Of a stretch of DNA of 64,000 nucleotides, positions 53,761 to 63,046 are shown in pieces. Position numbers and translations under genes: made by a program. Under the pieces are notes generated by a model that saw nothing but the letters and a program-made list of their open reading frames with translations, was not told where the DNA came from and ran no database searches. Source of the DNA: Pirellula staleyi DSM 6068 (GTDB lineage: Bacteria; Planctomycetota; Planctomycetia; Pirellulales; Pirellulaceae); NCBI RefSeq assembly GCF_000025185.1, contig NC_013720.1, positions 3,410,001 through 3,474,000 on the forward strand, in the 5' to 3' direction. The number at the start of each line of letters is the position of its first letter. Positions within the stretch are counted from its first letter, which is position 1.

Positions 53761-54663
53761 ATGCGTTTGTTCGTACTGGCCTCGCTCGTCGCTGCGATTT
53801 GCATCGTCAGCACTTCTGCAGTCGCTCAAGATGGGGCGGCACCTGCTCCTAGCAAAACCGAGCTACTTTGGCCGGCTGGTGCACCGGGAGCCAATGGAAC
53901 GGAAGACAAAGATAAACCGACACTCATCATCTACCTGCCCGAAGCCAGCAAGGCGACTGGCTGTGGTGTCGTCGTTTGTCCGGGTGGTGGCTACGGCGGT
54001 CTTGCGATGGGGCATGAAGGTCACGATATCGCCCGCTGGCTGAACGATCATGGCATCGCCGCTTTCATTTGCGACTATCGTCACGCCGGAAAGGGGTACA
54101 AACACCCGGCTCCGATCAACGACGCTCATCGCGCCATTCGCACGGTTCGTGCTCGCGCGAAAGAGTTCAATGTCGATGAGAAGAAGATTGGCATCCTTGG
54201 TTTCTCAGCCGGGGGACATCTCACCTCAACAGCTGCGACTCACTTCGACTCGGGCAATGCCGAGTCGAGCGATCCGATTGAAAAAATGAGTTGCCGCCCC
54301 GATTTTGTAGTGCTCTGCTATGCCGTGATTGCCCTCGATCAGCCTTACACGCATAAGGGATCGCAGAACAACCTGCTCGGCCCCGATGCTCCCGCTGAAC
54401 TTGTCGAATCGCTCTCGAATGAAAAGCAAGTTACCAGCAACACCCCACCGACCTTCCTGTGGCATACGTACGAAGACACCGCTGTTCCGCCGATGAACAG
54501 CGTGGTGTTCTATAAGGCAATGGTCGAGAACAAGGTTCCTGGCGAACTGCACATCTATCAAAAGGGGCGTCACGGAGTGGGGCTTGCTCGCGATATCGAG
54601 GGGACCAAGGGGTGGCCCGAAACGTGCCTCCATTGGCTGAAAACGAGCGGGTTTATCAAGTAA
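53761..54663 (+). CDS. Exported alpha/beta-hydrolase (acetyl esterase-like, BD-FAE type)
   Basis: 300 residues with a signal peptide (FVLASLVAAICIVSTSAVAQ). The esterase core shows the oxyanion-hole motif VVCPGGGYGG (71-80), nucleophile Ser149 in GFSAGGHL, the acid near WHTYEDTAVPP and the catalytic His in QKGRHGVGLA. This is the pattern of secreted feruloyl or acetyl-xylan esterases (BD-FAE/GlcNAc-type), so it probably deacetylates plant or algal polysaccharides, in keeping with the nearby sulfatase. Confidence 0.92.
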   Translation: MRLFVLASLVAAICIVSTSAVAQDGAAPAPSKTELLWPAGAPGANGTEDKDKPTLIIYLPEASKATGCGVVVCPGGGYGGLAMGHEGHDIARWLNDHGIAAFICDYRHAGKGYKHPAPINDAHRAIRTVRARAKEFNVDEKKIGILGFSAGGHLTSTAATHFDSGNAESSDPIEKMSCRPDFVVLCYAVIALDQPYTHKGSQNNLLGPDAPAELVESLSNEKQVTSNTPPTFLWHTYEDTAVPPMNSVVFYKAMVENKVPGELHIYQKGRHGVGLARDIEGTKGWPETCLHWLKTSGFIK

Positions 54664-54796
54664 TAACTTGTTTTTCATACCGACTCGATCATGAAAACTT
54701 CGTTCCCCACGACAAGATTCGTGGGTGACGAGCGAACAGGCTCTTTGCCTAGCTTCGAAACATCTCGGTGAATTCTTTCGGGAAGTGAGACTTGCT

Positions 54797-55756
54797 ATGT
54801 CGACTATCGCTTGCACATCTTGTGGCAAACAATATGCACTCACGCCGCAGATCGCGGGGAAGCAAGTGTGCTGCACAAGTTGCAGTGCTGTGTTTTCGGT
54901 TCCGCAACTTGCCGATGTGGCGTTTCAGCCTGAAGTGATCGGACCTGGAAAATCGCGAAACGCCGATGAAATCGACTACAAGATCTTCGGCGAAGAGATG
55001 CAGTATGTCGAAGTGACGCTGGACCCAAGCGAGATGGTGATCGCGGAAGCGGGCGGCATGATGTACATGACCAGCGGCATCAAGATGGAAACGGTGTTTG
55101 GCGATCCGGGCCAAAAACAGCAAGGCTTCTTTGGCAAGCTGATGAGCGCCGGCAAGCGGATGGTCACAGGCGAGTCGCTCTTCATGACGACGTTTTCCAA
55201 CGCCTCTACGCAGCGCGAAGTGGTGGCATTTGCTTCGCCGTATCCGGGACGCATCATTCCGATGCATCTCGATCAACTCGGGGGAGAGTTGATTTGCCAG
55301 AAAGATTCGTTCCTCTGCGGTGCCCGAGGAATTCAGATCGGAATCGCATTTCAGAAGAAGATTGGTGTGGCCCTGTTTGGTGGTGAAGGCTTCATCATGC
55401 AGCGTCTGACCGGCGATGGAATCGTGCTGATGCACGCAGGTGGCACACTGATGGAACGTACGCTTTCCGCTGGCGAGACCTTGCGGGTCGATACCGGGTG
55501 CCTTGTGGCGCTGCAGCCGACCGTGAACTACGACATCGGGTTTGTGGGGGGGATCAAGAATTCGCTCTTCGGCGGCGAAGGGCTGTTCCTGGCCACGCTC
55601 ACTGGTCCCGGAAAAATTTGGCTACAGTCGCTGCCCTTCTCGCGCTTGGCGGGACGTATTCATGCGGCAGGTAGTGGAACTAGTGGCAAGGACGAAGGTT
55701 CGGTCCTCAACAGCATCGGTGGCATCGGCAACATGTTTATGGGTGGTGGCGATTGA
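54797..55756 (+). CDS. AIM24/TIGR00266-family protein with N-terminal zinc ribbon
   Basis: 319 residues from the ATG at 54797, which has GGAAG 12 bases upstream. A zinc ribbon opens the protein: CTSCGKQYALTPQIAGKQVC-x-CTSC (residues ~6-35), the same type of module as in the tail-anchored protein at 28910-30388. From ~65 it is a TIGR00266/AIM24 domain: a beta-sandwich with MVIAEAGGMMYMTSGIKMET, LMSAGKRMVTGESLFMTTFS, GGEGFIMQRLTGDGIVLMHA and FVGGIKNSLFGGEGLFLATL. The function of this widespread family is unknown. Probably cytoplasmic. 61 bp separate the esterase stop from the first possible start. Confidence 0.88.
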   Translation: MSTIACTSCGKQYALTPQIAGKQVCCTSCSAVFSVPQLADVAFQPEVIGPGKSRNADEIDYKIFGEEMQYVEVTLDPSEMVIAEAGGMMYMTSGIKMETVFGDPGQKQQGFFGKLMSAGKRMVTGESLFMTTFSNASTQREVVAFASPYPGRIIPMHLDQLGGELICQKDSFLCGARGIQIGIAFQKKIGVALFGGEGFIMQRLTGDGIVLMHAGGTLMERTLSAGETLRVDTGCLVALQPTVNYDIGFVGGIKNSLFGGEGLFLATLTGPGKIWLQSLPFSRLAGRIHAAGSGTSGKDEGSVLNSIGGIGNMFMGGGD

Positions 55757-55785
55757 CGCAGCCGAGTGAGCGAAAATCGCTTGAA

Positions 55786-57015
55786 TTAAGTGGTCTTCGC
55801 AATCTTTTCCCAGTCAAGGGGTAAGCTGATGTCGAGTGATGCGAGGGGCGCTTGCATCGCTTCGACATACTTTTGGGCAGCGCCGGTATTGAAGATCACC
55901 ACATCTTCGCTCCGCCCAATCCAGCCGCTGCTGGTGAGCTGCGCCACGGCTGCGACACAGGCCGCACTTTCGGGGCAAAGGGCGATACCCTCTTGTCGAA
56001 CGGCCATTCGTTGCCAGTCGAGGAGTGTTTCCTCGGCCACTGCGAGCGCAGTGCCGCCACTTTGACGGACCGCGTCGAGAATCAGAAAGTCTCCCACGGC
56101 CACCGGAACTCGCAGCCCACTCGCAACGGTGTGAGCGTTGGGAAACAGTTCGGCAAACCGCTCGTTCTTGTCGTAGGCTGTGGCGATGGGGGCACAGCCC
56201 GAGGATTGCACACTCACCATTCGCGGAAACTTTTCGCTCGAGATCCACCCCAGCGCGGCCAACTCCTGAAACGCTTTCCACATCCCAATGAGTCCCGTGC
56301 CGCCTCCGGTGGGATAAACGATGACGTCGGGCAATTTCCAATTACACTGCTCGGCCAGTTCGAGACCCATCGTCTTTTTGCCCTCGAGACGATACGGTTC
56401 TTTGAGGGTCGAGAGATCGAACCAGCCCATCGTCTGCTGACCTTGGCGAACGATCTTGCCGCAGTCGTTGATCAGCCCATTTACCAGGAAGGTTTTGGCC
56501 CCTGCCAGTTTGCATTCGAGCTGGTTGATGATCGGGGTATCTTCGGGCATGAAGACATAGCATTCGAGACCGGCTCGAGCGGCGTACGCAGCAGCGGCTC
56601 CACCGGCATTTCCAGCAGTTGGCAGCGCCACACGCTGCACGCCGAACCGGCGCGCCATGGTGATGGCCATCGCGAGGCCGCGGCTCTTGAAGCTCCCGGT
56701 CGGGAGCTGCGATTCGTCCTTGATCCAGAGGCGATCGAGCCCGAGATCGCTGGCGAGTCGAGGGCAGGGAAGAATCGGTGTAATCGATTCGCCGAGAGAA
56801 ACGACATCGGCATCGTCGAAATAAGGCAAGAGTTCGCGGTAGCGCCACATCGACCAAGGTCGCGCGCGAAGTTGATCGGGCGTGACTGCGGCGCGAACAG
56901 CTTCCAAATCGTAACGGACTAAAATGGGGCGATCGCGATGCAGGGAAGCGATTTTGTCGGCATCCAGGCGCTCGCCGTCGATAGCGCCTTCGAGGTGAGT
57001 TACAAAGCGGGGCAT
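55786..57015 (-). CDS. thrC: Threonine synthase-like PLP enzyme
   Basis: Converts O-phosphohomoserine to Thr. 409 residues of fold-type II with the PLP lysine Lys110 in QLPTGSFKSRGLAMAI, the phosphate-binding loop AGNAGGAAAAYAARAG, and YPTGGGTGLIGMWKAF. The N-terminus (SMWRYRELLPYFDDADVVSL, then GESITPILPCPRLA) matches the ThrC form with an initial helix. Close relatives include cysteate synthase and threonine dehydratase, so the specific activity is not certain. Its start is 19 bp after the stop of the Nramp gene's... opposite end, i.e. it precedes nothing conserved; no thr operon partners are nearby. Confidence 0.88.
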   Translation of the reverse strand: MPRFVTHLEGAIDGERLDADKIASLHRDRPILVRYDLEAVRAAVTPDQLRARPWSMWRYRELLPYFDDADVVSLGESITPILPCPRLASDLGLDRLWIKDESQLPTGSFKSRGLAMAITMARRFGVQRVALPTAGNAGGAAAAYAARAGLECYVFMPEDTPIINQLECKLAGAKTFLVNGLINDCGKIVRQGQQTMGWFDLSTLKEPYRLEGKKTMGLELAEQCNWKLPDVIVYPTGGGTGLIGMWKAFQELAALGWISSEKFPRMVSVQSSGCAPIATAYDKNERFAELFPNAHTVASGLRVPVAVGDFLILDAVRQSGGTALAVAEETLLDWQRMAVRQEGIALCPESAACVAAVAQLTSSGWIGRSEDVVIFNTGAAQKYVEAMQAPLASLDISLPLDWEKIAKTT

Positions 57016-57033
57016 GGTTGCTTGTGAATTTGC

Positions 57034-58663
57034 CTAGCGAAGTGTGAGGAATTTACTCAGCTCACCGTAGGCCAGCACGCATGCGCACACAAGCATACCG
57101 ATCGACGAGACCCACAGAAAAATATCCCAGACGACACCGGGGGTGACCCGTTTATCGCTTCGGCAGTATCGAAAATAGAGGGCAGCGCCCGACAGCATCG
57201 GAAGCATCAAGGCCTGCATCATCCCACTCAGCAACACAAGCTCGGCCGGTGTTCTTGGGATTGCTAGGAACAGGACTAGGCAGAAAAGGGGCAAGAATCC
57301 GCTGAGGATACGGACACGCTTTTGATGTGCTTCATCGCCTCGCGCTGCCAGCCCGATCACTTGCAGCGAATCGGAAAAAACTCGAGCATGCCCCGCGTTG
57401 GCAATAAAGAAGGTGGAATAGAGGACCGCGAAAGCGCCAGCGAGAAACAAAACTTTGGCCCAGGTTCCGAAGATCGGTTCGTACATCACGTTTAGTGTAC
57501 GAACGAGGTCTTTGTCTTCAGGGATGAGTCCTGTGCGGCCAAGAATGGCGGCTCCAAGCAAATAGAACGCAATGGTGGCGATGGTGTAAACGATCATGGA
57601 GCACCAGGCGTCCCAGCGCATCACGTTCATCCAGCCGCGAGCACGCTCGCCCCACGACGGCGATTCGTCGCGCGGTCCGGTGTATCTGGCATAGCCACAT
57701 TCGATACACCAGTAAGGATAAGCGAGGAGTTCTGTTGCCCCCCACCCCGATGATTCCAAAGGTTTTGAGCGCGGTTGCAAGAGCTGCCCCAGGTTTGGCG
57801 GCGCTTTCCGTGGGAAGTCCGAACGAAAGTCCGGACGCGATATCGCCCCAGGTGATCGCCCAGGTTTCGGTTTGATTGAGCATCACGACATTCACAACCG
57901 TCATCAGGGTGAAGATGGCGACAAGCGCGGTGCTTAGGTTCTGGATGAGTCCGTAACGTCCGAAGTAGAGGAAGACGGAGGTGACGACCCCCACGATGAC
58001 GGCCCAGAGTTTGTCGTCGGTCCAGTAGCGCGACTGACGTGGATGCTCGGCATCGAGCTTGGCCTGCTGGGTCGTTAGTTCCTCGCGCTCGATCGTCAGG
58101 GGAGCCCGCGCTACGTCTTGCTGATCGGTCGGGAGTTTGTCGATCGACTTAAGTTCGGCAGCCACGACCGCGAGTCGCGAGGTGATGTCTTGGCGAACGT
58201 TTTCGTAGCGTCCTTCGGTCGTCAGTGGGGCGCTGATGGCGAGCGCTTGGCCGACGCCGCCGATGATTCCACCGAGCTGCGCGAGGCTGGCAAAAAACAT
58301 CGCAAAGTAGTACCAAACCAGCCAGTTGCCGCGTCCTTGAATGCGTGGTCCTGGAACGTCGGACAAGGCATCGAGCGTGTTCTTGCCACGCACAATGGCA
58401 TCTCGCCCCAGTTCCACCTGCACAAACACCTTGATCACACAGCCGAGAATGATGAGCCACAGGAGCGAAAATCCTGCCTCGGCACCGGTCTTGGTGGTGG
58501 CAATCAGTTCGCCAGAGCCAACGATCGAGCCGGCGATGATGAGGCCCGGTCCAAGTTGGCGCAAGATGCCAAAGAGGCTCGAAGGAGGTGTCGCAGTCGT
58601 GACGATCGGCTCAAATCGAGAGGAGGCGCGATCCTCGCTCGAGGATGCTGCTGGAGCGTTCAT
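57034..58663 (-). pseudogene. Nramp-family metal transporter, interrupted by a one-base frameshift
   Basis: A single Nramp-type H+/divalent-metal transporter split between two frames. The 5' part (58663 to ~57740) ends normally at KTFGIIGVG and then goes out of frame; the 3' part (~57740 to 57034) begins out of its own start and joins as ATELLAYPYWCIECGYARYTG. The junction is a run of six G (C on the plus strand) at 57738-57743; removing one base gives one continuous frame of 542 residues with the expected ~11-12 helices. A first-half motif is GLIIAGSIVGSGELIATTKTG. The first half also has a soluble helical insertion (~150-220). I cannot tell a mutation from a sequencing error. Confidence 0.85.
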
Positions 58664-58841
58664 GGGATAGCGAGCTCGACGGTGGGAGAGGCAGTGGAGA
58701 GCGCTGGTCAAAGACCGACGTGCGACCACCGTAACCTAGCGGCGAACTGCTGAAAAGAACTATTTCGCGAGAGATGTCGATTCGTGAGAAATCGACACCG
58801 GTTTCCAAGAACTACGCGAACTTTTCGGCCCCTTTCGGAGG

Positions 58842-59153
58842 CTATTCCAGCGGCAGATAGGGATTCGTGGGGGCAGGGCGAAGCGAGGGAGCTCGGCCCG
58901 AAACAGGTGGGCTGGCTGGCTTCGGGGCTGGCGTAGGAACAGGCTCCGCCGACTCAATGACGTCTTCGGAAGTGGTGACCTGCGAGCCAGCTGGATCGAA
59001 GGCCGAGCCAACGCGACCACACTCGAGGTTGTCGCGCGTCCAGCGGCCACCGACATAGCCGTAAGCATAGTCGTACGGATGGCAGCAGATCGCGCAGCCA
59101 ACCGAGTTAGCCAAGAGACTGCTGACGATCACCAGCTGCAAGAGTCGCGACAT
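58842..59153 (-). CDS. Small lipoprotein, planctomycete type
   Basis: 103 residues from the ATG at 59153. The N-terminus LLQLVIVSSLLANSVGCAICC has a hydrophobic run and a lipobox-like SVGC, so lipid attachment near Cys20 is likely. It is followed by an aromatic segment (YDYAYGYVGGRWTRDNLECG) and a Pro/Ala/Ser-rich tail. I do not know a function. The frame is open to 59315, but this would remove the signal from the N-terminus. It stands on the minus strand next to the cytidylyltransferase gene. Confidence 0.65.
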   Translation of the reverse strand: MSRLLQLVIVSSLLANSVGCAICCHPYDYAYGYVGGRWTRDNLECGRVGSAFDPAGSQVTTSEDVIESAEPVPTPAPKPASPPVSGRAPSLRPAPTNPYLPLE

Positions 59154-59315
59154 CGCCAAATTCCTTCTTCCCGCGAAAATAGCGGCCACCGGCGCAAAGC
59201 TGGTGGCGCGTGGAAGAAAGATCGGATAACCGGCCGATGTTGCTTTAGGAAGACTTTGACGATTGCGCCCGATTTCCGCATTGCGGCGAATATCCGGGCA
59301 GCTGGGGACTGTCAC

Positions 59316-60083
59316 TCATTCCTGCATCGCCAGTTCGAAGTTGCGAGCAGCCATCTGCTGGCAGAGCGACGGGTGTCGATCGAGCAGTGATGCCACCACG
59401 CGCCAATCGAGCGAATCGGGCCCCAAGGCATCGATCAACATCTGCACGAATTCCCAGTCTAGTTCGTCCTGGATTGCTAGACGCAAGTCGTCACGGTCCA
59501 AAAGTTTAGGAAGGGGGAGCATACGCACGTGAAAATGGCCCGGATGACGATAAAGATAGCGCGAAGGATGCTGCCGGTCGAGTGGCTGATCGGCATCGCG
59601 GTCGGCTTCCAGCAGCGCGGTCACGTTGATCCATTCGGCGGCGACCCCTGTGCCGGTGGTGATTGCCGGGCGACCATCGGCGTGGGCAAAGCTGACGTAG
59701 TCGGTCGCTGGATCGCTCTCGGCGGTGCTAATCAGGCGGTCGATCAGATCGGCATCGACAAACGGCTGCGAAACCGACAGACGCACGATCGATTCAGCGG
59801 GAAAACGGGTGGCAGTAGCAGCCAAACGTGAGAGCGGATCCCCAGCGCTGCAGCCGTAAACCGTGACATCGGGGGGCGCTACTTCCGCCAAACTGCGAGC
59901 TACGGGATCGTTACCGGCGAGCACCACCACGCGGTCGAGAAAATGCGATTCGGTGGCGTGACGCACGATCCATTCGAGCAGTGATTTGCCGGCGAATCGA
60001 CGCTTTCCTATCGACCTAAGTAGCGAAGATTGGCCATCTACGAGCGAGGGCAACGCCTCGACGACTCCGAGGGTCTTGTACAT
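59316..60083 (-). CDS. Cytidylyltransferase (acylneuraminate/KDO type, SpsF-like)
   Basis: 255 residues. It looks like the glycosyltransferase-A fold nucleotidyltransferases that activate acidic or amino sugars with CMP or CTP: SLLEWIVRHATESHFLDRVVV, VVVLAGNDPVARSLAEVAPP, CSAGDPLSRLAATATRF and VRLSVSQPFVDADLIDRL (matching the LxxDxPxxxPxxI block). The usual N-terminal basic RxxSxRxPGK signature is only weakly kept (IGKRRFAGKSLLEW). The C-terminal part (ATDYVSFAHADGRP onwards) is specific. Probable role in surface polysaccharide synthesis; no sugar-synthesis partners are adjacent. Confidence 0.78.
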   Translation of the reverse strand: MYKTLGVVEALPSLVDGQSSLLRSIGKRRFAGKSLLEWIVRHATESHFLDRVVVLAGNDPVARSLAEVAPPDVTVYGCSAGDPLSRLAATATRFPAESIVRLSVSQPFVDADLIDRLISTAESDPATDYVSFAHADGRPAITTGTGVAAEWINVTALLEADRDADQPLDRQHPSRYLYRHPGHFHVRMLPLPKLLDRDDLRLAIQDELDWEFVQMLIDALGPDSLDWRVVASLLDRHPSLCQQMAARNFELAMQE

Positions 60084-60314
60084 CCTTGCAATCCTGTATT
60101 TTCCTGGAACGCCTCGATGGGAGAGATTTAAGGCGAACTCAGGAGCCCTTATAGATAATCCAAGGGCCGCGAAAGCGTCAAGCTATCTCTCCCCCACTTG
60201 CGGTAAACCGAACAGGTGGAAGGAGATAAGTGGTCGAAAGAGGGCAAACGAGGTGCCCCAAGGCCACGCCAGTGGGATTTATCTACCTAAAAGATCGATG
60301 GCCCGATGGCCGGA

Positions 60315-61019
60315 CTATTCTTCCGGAGCGTACATCAGCCGGCCGCAGCTCTTGCAGTAGACCAGCTTGTTCAGCCGCAGCTGATCGATCGTTTGGGGGG
60401 AGAGCATGGTGAAACAGCCGCCACAAGTTCCGCCATCGAGTGGCCCGAAAGCGTCGGCGCCGCGACCCTTCACCAGGCGGTTGTATTCAGCTCGCATTTC
60501 CTCGGGGAGTGGCTTTTCAGCTTCGGCGAGTTCCGATTGCACCCGCACGAGTTCGCTCTCGAGCCGCTCTTGCTGCTCGTCGACACGGGCCTTCACTTTG
60601 GCAAGTTCGTCCTTGGTTTTGGACAAAACCACCTCAGCCCCTTTGACATTCTCTTGCAGCGCATCGAGTCGCTCGAGTCCCTCGAGAATCTCGTCCGAAA
60701 GGACGCTGTTGGCTTGCTGATCGGCGGCAATCTGATCCTTCAGCAGCTGATACTCTTTGTTATTGTTGGCTCCGTGGAGCTTTGTCTGCAGGTCCTTGAT
60801 GCGAGCCTCACGCTGCTTGAGTTGCAGCTGACGTTCGTCCGAAGAAATGCGGGCTGTTTTGTAGAGCTCTTTCGCCGTAGCGATATCAGCTTCGCATTTT
60901 TTGACGTTCGCTTCCGTCACCTTAATCTGCCGTGGCCCTCGCGCAAGTCGATCTTGCAAATCGGCGAGTTGCTGATGAATTCGGTGAAGTGTTCGCAGCG
61001 TTTCGGTCAGCGTGGTCAT
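60315..61019 (-). CDS. DUF164 zinc-ribbon protein with long coiled coil
   Basis: 234 residues. Residues ~1-170 form a long antiparallel coiled coil (LHRIHQQLADLQDRLARGPR, then several Lys/Glu/Gln-rich heptads). The C-terminal C4 zinc ribbon is CGGCFTMLSPQTIDQLRLN...VYCKSCGRLMY. This is the DUF164/CdsZ-type architecture (coiled coil plus C4 ribbon) found widely in bacteria, thought to bind nucleic acid or ribosome-associated factors; the function is not established. It sits upstream of the cytidylyltransferase gene and downstream of the rpoD terminator, on the same strand as rpoD. Confidence 0.9.
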   Translation of the reverse strand: MTTLTETLRTLHRIHQQLADLQDRLARGPRQIKVTEANVKKCEADIATAKELYKTARISSDERQLQLKQREARIKDLQTKLHGANNNKEYQLLKDQIAADQQANSVLSDEILEGLERLDALQENVKGAEVVLSKTKDELAKVKARVDEQQERLESELVRVQSELAEAEKPLPEEMRAEYNRLVKGRGADAFGPLDGGTCGGCFTMLSPQTIDQLRLNKLVYCKSCGRLMYAPEE

Positions 61020-61143
61020 CGTCGCAGGTACCCTAGCCCATGATTAATTAGGTACCCGAATTATAGCAGCTTTGATCGCCCGCTGTCGCGCTGTCTGATT
61101 CGGCCCGGGCTGTGAATCGTCGAAGAAATTCGCTCCGCAAACG

Positions 61144-61185
61144 AAAAAAAGGACCATCGACGGCCGATTTTGCCACCGATGGTCC
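61144..61185 (-). terminator. Intrinsic terminator of rpoD
   Basis: GGACCATCG (61151-61159) pairs perfectly with CGATGGTCC (61177-61185), with a further GGC/GCC pair inside. Read on the minus strand the stem is followed by seven T (plus-strand A run 61144-61150). It ends the dnaG-rpoD transcript and separates it from the DUF164 gene. Confidence 0.9.
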
Positions 61186-61229
61186 CTTCAGGAGTCGATT
61201 CGTGATTCGCTAGAGGCTTGGTTGCTAAC

Positions 61230-62864
61230 CTAGCTCGCCATTTGCTTCAAAAAGCCTTCCAGCTGTTTGCTGCGCACTGGATGCTGAAGTTTTCGGACCG
61301 CTTTGGCTTCGATTTGACGAACACGTTCGCGGGTCACTTTGAAAATGCGACCTACCTCTTCAAGCGTGTAGGTATAGCCGTCGCACAGGCCGTAACGAAG
61401 GCGAATGATTTCGCGTTCGCGCCACGTGAGGGTCTTCAGCAGGCCATCAATCCGTTCACGAAGGATGCCATTGGTCGCGCAGAGCACGGGATTGTCGCTG
61501 GCCGTATCTTCGATGAACTCGCCAAAGCTCGAGTCTTCACTGTCACCCACCGGGCGATCAAGGCTCACCGGATGACGACCGATGTCGAGCACGCGCTTTA
61601 CTTCTTCGAGCGGCAAGTCGACGAGCGCGGTCACTTCTTCGGTCGTCGGTTCGCGGCCAAGTTCTTGCAGCAACTTTTTCTGCACGTTGCGCAGCTTCGA
61701 AAGGACATCGATCATGTGCACGGGAATGCGAATCGTACGTGCTTGGTCAGCAATCGCGCGTGTAATCGCCTGACGAATCCACCATGTGGCATAGGTCGAG
61801 AACTTAAACCCACGACGATATTCGTACTTGTCCACCGCGCGCATCAGGCCGGTGTTCCCTTCCTGAATCAGGTCGAGGAACGAGAGTCCACGATTACGAT
61901 ACTTCTTGGCGATCGACACCACGAGCCGCAAGTTGCCGCTCGAGAGTTGACGCTTCGCTGCTTCGTATTCGATGTACTGACGTTGCATTGCCACGCAGCG
62001 AGCGCGGAGCGAACGGGGGCTTTCGAGCGTTTCCATCATCAGGTGATGAAGTTCGCGGCGGAGCGAGCGACGCTCGAAGCGTCGGCCATCTTCCTGCTTG
62101 ATTGCTTTGAGACGAGCACGGACGCGCTCCATACGCGATGCGAGTTGCTCCATCTCTTTCATCAGCGGCTGAACGCGGCGCGTGCGCAAACTGAGCTCTT
62201 CGACCAATTGCAGGCACTTGCCTCGTCCTCGCAAAAACGTGCGTCGCGATTGCTGACGTTCTTCGCGCGAAGTGCTGGGACGAATCAACTTGCCGAACGC
62301 CTTTTTGTTGCGGCCGAGCAATTGCTCGATCGAACGCAAATTGTGCGGCATGCGTGCCAGAATCTGTTCCTTGGTCAGCTGCTCGGTGAGCGAAACTTTG
62401 ATCGTCCGGTCGAAGGGCAATTCACCGGCGTACACTTGGGTGAGTGTTTGCACGGTGGCGCGCATTGCATAGTCGCACGACAAAATAGTGCGGCGGAAAC
62501 GCTTGCGCGTCACCTCGATTTTTTTGGCCAGCGAGATCTCTTCCTGACGCGAAAGGAGCGGGATTTCCGCCATTTGCGAGAGGTAGAGTCGAATCGGATC
62601 GCTGTTGAGCTTTTTGCTCTCTTCAGGCTTCAGCGGAACTGCATCGCTTTCGCGCGGTACAAACAAACGAGGTTTGCCTGGCTCTACCGGTGGCTGATCC
62701 ACCAGTTCGATTCCGGCATGTTCGAGTGCCACGAGCAGGTTGTCGAGCTTTTCAGGATTGACGTCTTGATCGGGCAGATAGTTGTTGACGTCTTCGTAGG
62801 TCAGATAGCCTTGGGTGTTTCCCTTGGCGACCAATTCTTTTAGTTCGATTCCAAGATGATTCAT
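61230..62864 (-). CDS. rpoD: Primary RNA polymerase sigma factor RpoD
   Basis: Housekeeping sigma-70 factor directing RNA polymerase to promoters. 544 residues. Order: region 1.1-like N-terminus ([20 protein letters not shown]), region 1.2 ([20 protein letters not shown]), a non-conserved helical stretch (~130-310) rich in Arg, then regions 2.1-2.4 ([60 protein letters not shown]), region 3 and region 4.2 ([20 protein letters not shown]). The last helix binds the -35 box. The ATG at 62864 has AAGGAGG 10 bases upstream. It follows dnaG as in the macromolecular synthesis operon. Confidence 0.97.
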   Translation of the reverse strand: MNHLGIELKELVAKGNTQGYLTYEDVNNYLPDQDVNPEKLDNLLVALEHAGIELVDQPPVEPGKPRLFVPRESDAVPLKPEESKKLNSDPIRLYLSQMAEIPLLSRQEEISLAKKIEVTRKRFRRTILSCDYAMRATVQTLTQVYAGELPFDRTIKVSLTEQLTKEQILARMPHNLRSIEQLLGRNKKAFGKLIRPSTSREERQQSRRTFLRGRGKCLQLVEELSLRTRRVQPLMKEMEQLASRMERVRARLKAIKQEDGRRFERRSLRRELHHLMMETLESPRSLRARCVAMQRQYIEYEAAKRQLSSGNLRLVVSIAKKYRNRGLSFLDLIQEGNTGLMRAVDKYEYRRGFKFSTYATWWIRQAITRAIADQARTIRIPVHMIDVLSKLRNVQKKLLQELGREPTTEEVTALVDLPLEEVKRVLDIGRHPVSLDRPVGDSEDSSFGEFIEDTASDNPVLCATNGILRERIDGLLKTLTWREREIIRLRYGLCDGYTYTLEEVGRIFKVTRERVRQIEAKAVRKLQHPVRSKQLEGFLKQMAS

Positions 62865-63046
62865 GGGTCACGATCCTCCTTGAACGTGAGCCACACTTGG
62901 CCAGTCAAAATCTCCCGGGGAGGAAACTTCGATTCGCAAAATGTGGAGATGCATCGCAAACAATCGGCACGGCAAGTTGGCAGGTTCTTGCGTTGCCCCC
63001 CATTGCGGGACACAAGTTCCAGCCGCATCGCACAGCCTCGCAGTTT

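Noticed and set aside
61218-62843. 541-codon plus-strand frame opposite rpoD
   Set aside because: Complete antisense of the unmistakable RpoD gene; no family features of its own.
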